Shown here: one piece after another, positions 29,597-37,063 of the stretch
How the letters are laid out: each line of letters begins with the position of its first letter
Numbering within the stretch: position 1 is the first letter of the stretch
From: Rhodopseudomonas rhenobacensis
GTDB taxonomy: Bacteria; Pseudomonadota; Alphaproteobacteria; Rhizobiales; Xanthobacteraceae
Direction of reading: 5' to 3'
Length of the DNA: 64,000 nt
NCBI RefSeq assembly: GCF_014203125.1
Contig: NZ_JACHIH010000001.1
Coordinates: 105,536 to 169,535 of the forward strand
The notes under the pieces: generated by a model
The model's database searches: none
The model's input: only the letters and a program-made list of their open reading frames with translations
What the model was told of the DNA's origin: nothing
Position numbers and translations under genes: made by a program

Positions 29597-31036
29597 TTAC
29601 GGGATCTCGTACACCACCACCTTGTCGGCGATGCCGCGCAGCGCCGCCTGCTTCTGGATCGGGGTGATGCCGGCGTGGCGGAGCATTGCGGCGACCGCCG
29701 GCGCCGCGATGACCGTGCCGGTGATGTGGATCGCCTGCGAGGTGGCGAGCCCCTGCACCCGCGAGGCGATATTGACGGTCTGGCCGAAATAGTCCTGCCG
29801 CTCGTTCAGCATCACCGCGAGGCACGGCCCTTCATGGATGCCGATCTTGACCACCAGGTCGGCGGTGCCGCGCTCGGCATTGAGCGCGTCCATCGCCGCG
29901 CGCATCCTAAGGCCCGCGGCCAGTGCCTGCTCCGGCGTCACGAAGGTCGCCATCACCGCGTCGCCGATGGTCTTCACCACCGCGCCCTTTTCCGAGGAGA
30001 TAATCTCCAGCAACGCGCGGAAATGCGCCCGCACCAGATCAAACGCGGCGAGATCGCCGACCCGCTCGTATAGCGCGGTGGAGCCCTTCAGGTCGGTGAA
30101 CAGGAAGCTCAGCGAGGTGATTTTCAGCCTTTGATCGATGGTGAGGTTGTCGGCCTTGAAGACGTCGCGAAAGGTCTGGTTGCTCAGCATCCGCTTGGCG
30201 GTGAGGAACGGTTTGCGCTGGCCGAGCAGGTGATGCAGCGCGTCGGCGGCGATGAACACCGACGGCAGCACACGGCTGTCGGCGCGGTTGTCGAGCGACA
30301 ATTGCAGGGGACCCGGCCGCAGCGTGATGGTCTCGGTCGGCTGCGCCAGCTTGTGATAGACCAACGACAGCTGCTGGATCTCGTCGGTCGGCTCGCCCTG
30401 CACGTCGATGAACTGCGCGGCGTGGGTCACCGGCTCGAACACGATGATGAACTGCGGCGGCAATTGCAGCGTCCGCATCACGCTGCGCCCGGTCGGCAGC
30501 TCGATGGCGTCCAGCGTCACTTCGCCGGTCAGCGAGGCGAATCCCTGCTCGTTGAAATCGACGCCGGAGCTCCAGAACATCTGCCGGAAATACTCCCAGA
30601 TCGGCAGCGTGCCGGGATCGTGCGCGGCGATCCGCCTCACCCGCGGCGCCACGGTGAACGCCACCTCGACCTGCTTGTCGACCGAGGCCTCGTAGTCCGA
30701 GGCGCACAGCCCGCAATGATACTCGTCCGGACGCAGCGATTTCAGCGTGTTGTGGGCGTCGAGCACCCCGCCGCAGCCGGGGCACAACACGTTCCAGCTG
30801 AGGTCGAATATCCCCAGCCGCGAGGCCTGCAGGAAGCCGGAGATCACCCGCTCCTCGTCGAGTTCGCGCCGGGCGGAAAATTCCAACACGTTGATGCGAT
30901 TGAGATCGCGGTCGTCGCCTTCGGCGACCAGCCGTTCGATCGCCGCGGCGACCGCGGGGTCGGCGGCCTGTTTCAGCGCGGCGAACTGCGCGGAGCTGTC
31001 GCCCATCGGCGCGATTGCGGGTGTCTCAATATCCAA
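29597..31036 (-). CDS. Class III adenylate/guanylate cyclase with N-terminal DUF5939-like region
   Basis: A 479-residue soluble protein. The N-terminal 290 residues include a zinc-ribbon-like pair of cysteine pairs (CPGC 85-88 and CGLC 108-111), as in DUF5939-type cyclases. The C-terminal class III catalytic domain has FTDLKGST (313-320), with a metal-binding Asp, VVKTIGDAVMATF with the second Asp (near 359), and QTVNIASRVQ for ribose contacts. The product is cAMP or cGMP; which one cannot be told safely. The start is TTG 31036, preceded at 7 bases by GAGG that overlaps the stop codon of the P450 gene, so the two genes should be translationally coupled. The next ATG is at codon 11. Confidence 0.86.
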   Translation of the reverse strand: MDIETPAIAPMGDSSAQFAALKQAADPAVAAAIERLVAEGDDRDLNRINVLEFSARRELDEERVISGFLQASRLGIFDLSWNVLCPGCGGVLDAHNTLKSLRPDEYHCGLCASDYEASVDKQVEVAFTVAPRVRRIAAHDPGTLPIWEYFRQMFWSSGVDFNEQGFASLTGEVTLDAIELPTGRSVMRTLQLPPQFIIVFEPVTHAAQFIDVQGEPTDEIQQLSLVYHKLAQPTETITLRPGPLQLSLDNRADSRVLPSVFIAADALHHLLGQRKPFLTAKRMLSNQTFRDVFKADNLTIDQRLKITSLSFLFTDLKGSTALYERVGDLAAFDLVRAHFRALLEIISSEKGAVVKTIGDAVMATFVTPEQALAAGLRMRAAMDALNAERGTADLVVKIGIHEGPCLAVMLNERQDYFGQTVNIASRVQGLATSQAIHITGTVIAAPAVAAMLRHAGITPIQKQAALRGIADKVVVYEIP

Positions 31037-31045
31037 GCAAAAACC

Positions 31046-32437
31046 TCAGCGCGGTGTCAGACGAAACATCGGGGAATAATCGGGTTGCGTGGTGACCACG
31101 CCGATCGGCATCACCGGGGCCGCATTGAGCAGTTCGACCCGGAAGCGGCCGACGATGCCGGACAGCGCCAGCGTGGCCTCGACCAGCGCGAAATGCGCGC
31201 CGATGCACACCCGCGCGCCGACCCCGAACGGCAGATAGGCGAAGCGGTCCGGCGGCGCACTGCCCGGCAGAAACCGCGACGGCATGAACGCGCCGGGGTC
31301 CTGCCACAGCTTCTCGTGGCGATGCAGCAGCCACGGCGCGATCAGCATGACGTCGCCCTTGCGCACCGCACTGCCGGCGACGACGTCCGGGCCGGCGGCG
31401 GCGCGCGCGATCAGGAACGCCGGTGGGTAGAGCCGCGTGGTCTCGTCGATCACCGCGCGGGTGAAGGTCAGATGCTCGACCTCGCGCGCGGCGCCTTCCG
31501 GTTGACCGCGCACTTCAGCGGCGACCTGATCCTGGCTGGGCTGATCGAGCGCCAGCAGATACAGCGCCCAGAACAGCGCGGTCGCGGTGGTCTCGTGGCC
31601 GGCGAGGATCATGGTGGCGACCTGGTCGCCGAGCTGCGGCTCGGAAAACGCCTCGCCGGTTTCCGGATCGCGCGCCGCGCCCATCAGGTCGAACAGGTCG
31701 CGCGGCGGCGCGCCCTCGAGCTTGCCGGCGGCGCGCCGCTCCGCCATCAGTTGCGCGATGAACGCGGTCCAACGCCGGCGAAACGCCGCGCGGGCGATGT
31801 CCTGCGGCGTCGGCCACGCCAACGGCAGCAAGAGATCGAGGAAGTTCGGCCGCGCCAGCCGTGTGCCGTACTCGATCACGAAGTCGCGCAGCGTGCGGCC
31901 ATGCTTGCCCATCGCGAAGGAGAACATCGTCCGTCCGGCGATCTCCAGCGCCATCCGCTGCATCGCCTCGCGCAGATCGACCGGACGGCCGCGGGCGTCG
32001 TCGAACTCGGCGAGCGTCTCGTCGATCGCCGAGTGCATATGCGGCACCAGCGTCGCCACCGCGCGCGGCGTGAACGCCGGCGCCAGCGTGCGGCGCTGAT
32101 GCTTCCAGGCGCGGCCTTCGGCGAGCAGCAGGCCTTGTTCGCCGAGCATCGGCCGCAGCACCCGGATGCCGGCCGCGGTACGGATGTAGTTCTCGTAATT
32201 GTCGACCAGCACGTGGCGGATTGCGTCCGGCGAATTCAGGATGAAGCTCGATTGACCGAAGAACCGGCCGCGGACCACGTCGTCCTGGTAGGCGCGATCG
32301 CCCCAACTGGCGATCACATTGTTGCGGATCGCCGCCAACCGGCCGAATGCGGTCATGGTCTCGGGCGCGCGCGGCGGCGACGGCGGCCGCAACGGCTGCC
32401 GGGTCGGCGACATCTGATGGGCTTCGGCTATGCTCAC
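31046..32437 (-). CDS. Cytochrome P450
   Basis: A 463-residue soluble heme monooxygenase. The I-helix oxygen-binding motif is AGHETTATAL, the K-helix ExxR is ETTRLYPP, and the heme loop is FGVGARVCIG with the thiolate Cys411. The Pro-rich opening RPPSPPRAPE leads the catalytic fold. The GTG at 32437 was chosen as start: GAGG lies 6 bases upstream, and the product then reads MSIAEAHQMSPTRQ; ATG at 32479 and 32413 are weaker. No redox partner gene (ferredoxin or reductase) is adjacent. The substrate is unknown; the type resembles fatty-acid or terpene hydroxylases of this bacterial group. It heads an operon with the cyclase. Confidence 0.9.
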   Translation of the reverse strand: MSIAEAHQMSPTRQPLRPPSPPRAPETMTAFGRLAAIRNNVIASWGDRAYQDDVVRGRFFGQSSFILNSPDAIRHVLVDNYENYIRTAAGIRVLRPMLGEQGLLLAEGRAWKHQRRTLAPAFTPRAVATLVPHMHSAIDETLAEFDDARGRPVDLREAMQRMALEIAGRTMFSFAMGKHGRTLRDFVIEYGTRLARPNFLDLLLPLAWPTPQDIARAAFRRRWTAFIAQLMAERRAAGKLEGAPPRDLFDLMGAARDPETGEAFSEPQLGDQVATMILAGHETTATALFWALYLLALDQPSQDQVAAEVRGQPEGAAREVEHLTFTRAVIDETTRLYPPAFLIARAAAGPDVVAGSAVRKGDVMLIAPWLLHRHEKLWQDPGAFMPSRFLPGSAPPDRFAYLPFGVGARVCIGAHFALVEATLALSGIVGRFRVELLNAAPVMPIGVVTTQPDYSPMFRLTPR

Positions 32438-32569
32438 AAGGGCCTCGCTGGGCAGGAAGCGATCGGACGCGCCTGCCATAGCTAGGAACGCTTCGCGTGA
32501 CCCGCAACGAAGCGCCGCCGATCGCTCACCGATCAGTGAAGTCGTGCCCGCAGCCACGCGGCGACGGAG

Positions 32570-32788
32570 CTAGCGGCCGTTGTCGGCCAAAGCCTTGGCG
32601 CAGGTCTTGCTGAGCTTGGCGCGGTGTTCCTGAAGGCAGGCCAGGATCACCATGTCGCCATCGTTCATCTGCGCCCGGCAGAACCGCTGCACGTCGCGCG
32701 CGCAGCCGGGGTCCTGACGCTGGCCCTGCTGGGCCTGCGCGGTCGCGGCCAGCAGCAGAAAAGGAAATGCCCAAACAAACCGTGCCAT
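32570..32788 (-). CDS. Small secreted cysteine-rich protein (GLG1-repeat-like)
   Basis: A 72-residue protein. A clear signal peptide (ARFVWAFPFLLLAATAQAQ) is followed by a mature part with four cysteines spaced as in the cysteine-rich repeat of Golgi protein GLG1: GCARDVQRFCRAQMNDGDM then LACLQEHRAKLSKTCAKAL. Bacterial proteins with this repeat are small, exported and of unknown function; two disulfides are likely. ATG 32788 is preferred over 32800 because it begins the basic signal sequence. It is near, but 132 bases from, the P450 start on the same strand. Confidence 0.72.
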   Translation of the reverse strand: MARFVWAFPFLLLAATAQAQQGQRQDPGCARDVQRFCRAQMNDGDMVILACLQEHRAKLSKTCAKALADNGR

Positions 32789-33084
32789 CAAACCACCCAT
32801 AAAAATCGGTACGGACCAACGACGCGCACGGAGCCGTGCAGCTCAGGACCTTGTACCGCCGCCCGATTCGGCCCGCAACGCCTGCTGCGTCGGTCCGCGC
32901 GCAACGGCACCCGAACACCCGCCGTCACGACGCCCGGCGGCGGAGCCGGCCGCGGCTCGCCGGTGGTGGTGCCTGGGGAAGTGCCGGGCATATGACCCAA
33001 GTCAAAGAGCGCGCGAAAAACGCGGCTTAGATAAATTCGCAGCAACGCGTCGAAAGCCGACACTAAAAAGCGAGAAAACCCAAG

Positions 33085-33252
33085 ATGACGACAAAGGCCC
33101 GCCTTGCGGAACTGGATCGACGACATCATGCCCTCAAACAGCAGCTCGAAGAGGCATTGAAACATAAGTCGCTCGACGATCTGGAGATCGTGGAGCTCAA
33201 GCGGCAAAAGCTCCATCTCAAAGACGAGATCGAGCGCCTGACACACGGTTAG
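33085..33252 (+). CDS. DUF465/YdcH-like small coiled-coil protein
   Basis: A 55-residue protein found by reading the frame from ATG 33085: MTTKARLAELDRRHHALKQQ and so on to HLKDEIERLTHG. The pattern of an alpha-helical hairpin with LEEAL..KSLDDLEIVELKRQKLHLKDEI is typical of DUF465 (YdcH-like). The function is unknown. It is too short for most automated ORF cut-offs. A strong hairpin with 14 perfect pairs follows 18 bases after the stop. This is the last gene before the accessory CRISPR region. Confidence 0.85.
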   Translation: MTTKARLAELDRRHHALKQQLEEALKHKSLDDLEIVELKRQKLHLKDEIERLTHG

Positions 33253-33270
33253 CTTGAGCCATCGACTGCC

Positions 33271-33303
33271 AAATGGGAGCGACCGAAATGGTCGCTCCCA
33301 TTT
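33271..33303 (+). terminator. Hairpin after the DUF465 gene
   Basis: AAATGGGAGCGACC and GGTCGCTCCCATTT form a perfect 14-bp stem with the loop GAAAT. The rising U content is short (ATTT), but the stem starts with AAA, so in either direction the hairpin ends in a short U run. It most likely ends the DUF465 transcript and insulates the CRISPR region. Confidence 0.75.
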
Positions 33304-33994
33304 GACCAATATGACTTGTAACCAACTTGTAACCAATATGACTTGCCATCGAACGGCGGTGCGTTTTTTCCCGCCGCTGCCGAGCTGAGCCGGCTGATCG
33401 TGTTGGCCGTTCCGGGCGGCGTCGATCAGCGGAGCTGATGATGCCCGGCCGCTTGCCAGCGCCAGCACGAATCCCTCACCTCGCGACACGTTCGCGTTCA
33501 GGACAGGGCTGTCTCATGATCTTCATCAGGTTCGTCAACGGGGCTTTCCAAGCAGTCTGGCGTAATCCGTGCAGTCGGTCAGTTCCCGGACGCGGGCTTC
33601 ATATTGGCCGCGGCGGACGGCTCCAATCTTGCCTTCCTGAATTGACTCAAAGGTTCGGAGAATCCGTTACGTGGTCGGAATTGAAGCAATCAATTGCGGA
33701 TTCCGACGGACATTGTTCAACATCAAACTTGCACCCGTAACGCGTCGGTCCAGTCCATTGGACTGCACCGACGCGGAGAACGGAGCGCCTGCGCATATTT
33801 GGTGCTTCTGCCGCCAATGATGGCGCGCACAGGGCTTGGTCTCGAAACCCATGCTGCTGACCAATTCGTGAGTGGCGAGGCACCATTGCAGCGCCGCACA
33901 ACACAATCAGCAGGTGTTTTTCACGAGTTGCCAAAGTGCGTCCCGTATAGTCATAATAACAACTTACTCATCAGCCTGCGCTGAAGGGAATGGG
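33304..33994. other. Gene-poor region upstream of cas3
   Basis: About 690 bases without a credible gene. It begins with imperfect direct repeats (CCAATATGACTTG twice, with TTGTAACCAA twice, 33304-33345), and is lower in GC from about 33500 on. Short open frames on both strands here have no recognisable family and no good ribosome sites. The last 60 bases are AT-rich and should hold the cas promoter. It may contain eroded mobile DNA, but I can name no element. Confidence 0.5.
33741..33775. repeat. Strong hairpin in the pre-cas region
   Basis: CGCGTCGGTCCAGTCC and GGACTGCACCGACGCG pair over 16 positions with one mismatch, leaving a 3-base loop. It is 220 bases upstream of cas3. There is no U-tract. 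It could be a protein-binding palindrome or a remnant end of a mobile element. Confidence 0.65.
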
Positions 33995-36289
33995 ATGCAT
34001 TTCGCGCATTCAACGAAGAATCCAAATCGATCCGACTGGCAACCGCTTTTCGAACATTTGGAGGAAGTGGCAGCGCTAGCGGCGACGCGCGCTGAGAAGT
34101 TTGGGGCCGCCTTGGCGGCGGGGCTGGCGGGCCGGCTGCACGACCTCGGCAAATATGCGGAAGCGTTCCAACGCTACATTCAGGGCCGCGGCGCAACTAT
34201 TCAGCAGCGCATCGATCATTCGACCGCCGGCGCAAGGCTCGCTCTGGATCGGTCGAAGGCTGGCGCGCCACCCGACCGGCTGATGATGGACCTGGTCGCC
34301 TATCTCGTGGCGGGTCATCACGCCGGCCTGCCCGACCGGCTCGGCGGCGCGGCCAGCCTCGACGGCCGGGTGACGCAAGCGACCGTCGAGCCGCTCGATC
34401 CGATCTGGACCAGCGAGGTCACCCTGGCGACGAGCGGCCTGTTTCCGGCGAATTTCCGCTGGCATCCGGACCCGTCGCGTCGTGCCTTTCAAATCGCCGC
34501 CCTCGGCCGAATGATCTTTTCCTGCCTGATCGACGCCGACCGCATCGACACAGAGCGCTTCTATGCGAGGATCGAACGCCGTCAGGTGGACCGCGACTGG
34601 CCGCGCCTGCCGGATATCGCCGAGCGGCTGATCGTCGCCTTCGATGCGCATATGGCCGGGATGAAAACCGCCGACACGGCAGTCAACCGGCTTCGCGGCA
34701 ATGTCCTCGCCCAGGTCCGCGCCCGGGCGGCGTCGCCGCGCGGCGTGTTCACGCTGAACGTGCCGACCGGCGGCGGCAAGACGCTGGCCTCGCTCGGCTT
34801 CGCGCTCGACCATGCCCGGCACCACGGCATGGACCGGATCGTTACGGCGATCCCGTTCACCTCGGTGATCGATCAGACCGCCGGCATTTTCCGCAGCGTG
34901 CTCGGCGAGGATGTCGTGCTCGAACATCATTCGGCGATCGAAGAAGAAAGGGTCAGCAGCGCCGCGGCCCGCGATAAACTCCGCCTCGCCATGGAGGATT
35001 GGGCGGCGCCGATCGTCGTCACCACCAATGTTCAGCTTCTCGAAAGCCTGTTCTCCGACCGTCCGTCGCGCTGCCGCAAACTGCACAATCTCGCCAATGC
35101 GGTGATCATCCTCGACGAGGCGCAGACCATTCCATTGCCGGTGCTGCGGCCCTCCGTGGCCGCGCTCGACGAATTGGCGCGCAACTACGGCTGCTCCATT
35201 GTGCTGTGCACGGCGACCCAGCCGGCGCTGGCCCAGCCCGATTTCATCGGCGGCTTTGAGCTCGGACCGGACAGCGAACTTGCACCGGATCCGGCGGAGC
35301 TGCATGGCGCGCTGCGGCGCTTCCGGCTGCAATTCGAGGGCGAGCTGTCCGACGACGATCTGGTCGCCGCGCTCGCCGAGCATGATCGAGCCCTGGTCAT
35401 CGTCAACAGTCGCGCCCACGCGCTGGCGCTGTATTCCGCGGTGAAGGCGGCGGGCCTCGACGGCGCCATCCATCTGACCACGCGGCAGACCGCCGCCGAC
35501 CGCCGCGTCATCCTCGCCGAGGTCAAGGCCCGGCTCGATCCGCGCAATGCCCGGCCCTGTCGCCTGATCGCCACCAGCCTCGTCGAAGCCGGCGTCGATC
35601 TCGATTTCCCCCGCGTCTGGCGCGCCGAAGCCGGCCTCGATCAGATCGCCCAGGCCGGCGGCCGCTGCAATCGCGAAGGCCGCAACCCGGTCGATGACAG
35701 CATCGTCACGGTGTTCTGTCCGGCCGAGGCGAAACCGCCGCGCGAGATCGCCGGCTTCATCGGCGATATGGCGCGCATGAAGAGCCATCATGGCGACGAT
35801 CCGCTCTCGCCCGCGGCGATGCGGGATTATTTCGAGGAGGTCTATTGGCGCAAGGGCGATCAAGGCCTCGATCGCATCCGCGCCAAGGATCTCGACGGCG
35901 CCAACGCCACGATCAAGGTGATGGAGGCCTTCTCGGTCGGCTCGGGCACGACGAATTTCGCCTATCGCACGGTGGGCGAGGGGTTTCGGCTGATCGAAAG
36001 CGGATTAGCGCCGGTGATCGTGGCGATCGACGACGCGGCGAAGCAGACACTCGACGGCCTGCGTCATGGCTGGCTGACCCCCGGCGCTTGCGCGCGGCAG
36101 CTGCAGTCCTACACGGTTCAGGTGCCGCCCAAGGCGCGGCAGACATTGATCGAAAACGGGCACGTTCGTTTCGTCGCGGGATTTGGCGATCAGTTCGCCG
36201 AACTGATGACCGGCAGCCTCTACACGCGTGAAGTCGGGCTGCTCTGGGAGAATGCGGATTATCTGGGGACAGAAGGTGTGATAGTATAG
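33995..36289 (+). CDS. cas3: Cas3 helicase-nuclease, type I-C
   Basis: A 764-residue protein that unwinds and degrades DNA bound by Cascade. The N-terminal HD nuclease domain has H21, the HD pair (His49-Asp50) in GRLHDLGKYAEAFQ, the DHST motif (74-77) and GHHAG (about 107-111). The SF2 helicase part has Walker A PTGGGKT (258-264), motif II as DEAQ in ILDEAQTIP (374-377), TAT motif III (about 406-408) and the QAGGRCNREGR motif VI. ATG 33995 has GAAGGGAATGGG before it; the frame open to 33872 is not conserved-looking. The HD-helicase order, size and neighbours fit type I-C. The gene is GC-rich like the chromosome. Confidence 0.95.
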   Translation: MHFAHSTKNPNRSDWQPLFEHLEEVAALAATRAEKFGAALAAGLAGRLHDLGKYAEAFQRYIQGRGATIQQRIDHSTAGARLALDRSKAGAPPDRLMMDLVAYLVAGHHAGLPDRLGGAASLDGRVTQATVEPLDPIWTSEVTLATSGLFPANFRWHPDPSRRAFQIAALGRMIFSCLIDADRIDTERFYARIERRQVDRDWPRLPDIAERLIVAFDAHMAGMKTADTAVNRLRGNVLAQVRARAASPRGVFTLNVPTGGGKTLASLGFALDHARHHGMDRIVTAIPFTSVIDQTAGIFRSVLGEDVVLEHHSAIEEERVSSAAARDKLRLAMEDWAAPIVVTTNVQLLESLFSDRPSRCRKLHNLANAVIILDEAQTIPLPVLRPSVAALDELARNYGCSIVLCTATQPALAQPDFIGGFELGPDSELAPDPAELHGALRRFRLQFEGELSDDDLVAALAEHDRALVIVNSRAHALALYSAVKAAGLDGAIHLTTRQTAADRRVILAEVKARLDPRNARPCRLIATSLVEAGVDLDFPRVWRAEAGLDQIAQAGGRCNREGRNPVDDSIVTVFCPAEAKPPREIAGFIGDMARMKSHHGDDPLSPAAMRDYFEEVYWRKGDQGLDRIRAKDLDGANATIKVMEAFSVGSGTTNFAYRTVGEGFRLIESGLAPVIVAIDDAAKQTLDGLRHGWLTPGACARQLQSYTVQVPPKARQTLIENGHVRFVAGFGDQFAELMTGSLYTREVGLLWENADYLGTEGVIV

Positions 36290-36397
36290 GCGCCAAGGCT
36301 GCTACACGTATTGATAATAGTATTTTCTATCATCCCGTCTATTCTCCAACAGCTGCACGCCTCCTCGACTTCATCCACATCATTGGACGACAGTGCC

Positions 36398-37063
36398 ATG
36401 TCGTACGGAATAAGGCTCCTGGTATCAGGCGACTATGCGTGCTTCACCCGCCCCGAGATGAAGGTCGAGCGCGTCTCCTATGACGTCATGACGCCGTCGG
36501 CGGCGCGGGGAATCCTGGAAGCGGTGCATTGGAAACCATCGATTCGCTGGATCGTGGAGGAAATCCACGTCCTCAAGCCGATCCGCTTCCAGTCGATCCG
36601 GCGCAACGAGGTCGCCACCAAGGCGCCGGCCGGCAAGATCAAGCAGGCGATGAATGCCGGCAGTCTCGACGGGCTCGGCCTGGTTATCGAGGACAACCGC
36701 CAGCAACGCGCCTCGACCGTGCTCGCCGACGTCGCTTATGTCATCGCAGCTCGCTTCGAGCTGACGGCCAAGGCGGACGCGACCGACAATGCCGGCAAGC
36801 ACCTCGACACTTTCAGCCGTCGCGCGCGCAAAGGGCAGTGCTTCCACCAGCCCTCGCTCGGGACGCGCGAATTCGTTGCCCGCTTCAATTTGATCGAACC
36901 GGGAGCGCCGATGCCGGCGGCGATCGATGAGGCGCGCGATCTCGGTTTCATGCTGTGGGACATCGATCATGCCGGCGACCGCTCGTCGCTGTTCTTCCGG
37001 GCCAAGCTCGATCAGGGCATCCTGAAAGTGCCGCCGCCGGGCTCGCCGGAGATCCGCCGATGA
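36398..37063 (+). CDS. cas5: Cas5c (Cas5d), Cascade subunit and crRNA-processing nuclease
   Basis: A 221-residue RAMP protein. In type I-C systems Cas5 replaces Cas6 and cuts the pre-crRNA repeat. YGIRLLVSGDYACFTRPEMKVERVSYDVMTPSAARGILEAVHW, here cited in pieces, is the family opening: GDYACFTRPEMK and TPSAARGILEA. The conserved Tyr, Lys and His candidates for the active site (Y in VSYDV, K in PEMK, H in EAVHW) are present. No other cas6 gene is present, which agrees. ATG 36398 is preferred; the TTG frame open from 36311 is leader. It follows cas3 by 108 bases and its stop overlaps the cas8c start (ATGA). Confidence 0.94.
   Translation: MSYGIRLLVSGDYACFTRPEMKVERVSYDVMTPSAARGILEAVHWKPSIRWIVEEIHVLKPIRFQSIRRNEVATKAPAGKIKQAMNAGSLDGLGLVIEDNRQQRASTVLADVAYVIAARFELTAKADATDNAGKHLDTFSRRARKGQCFHQPSLGTREFVARFNLIEPGAPMPAAIDEARDLGFMLWDIDHAGDRSSLFFRAKLDQGILKVPPPGSPEIRR

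Noticed and set aside
33271..33303. GTCGCTCCC in the terminator hairpin matches the start of the CRISPR repeat
   Set aside because: Only nine bases agree, the rest (GAAA loop, ATTT ends) differs, and the hairpin has a clear role as terminator. Treated as chance.
33647..33934. 95-codon minus-strand frame in the pre-cas gap
   Set aside because: No family, no ribosome site, and an overlapping plus-strand frame of similar length; judged non-coding.
33253..33994. Possible far attachment site for the tRNA-Thr integrase (copy of the tRNA 3' end)
   Set aside because: I looked by eye for GGTTCGAATCCCTC or GCCGCAAGAGGG in this stretch and found none. The far end of any island was not located.
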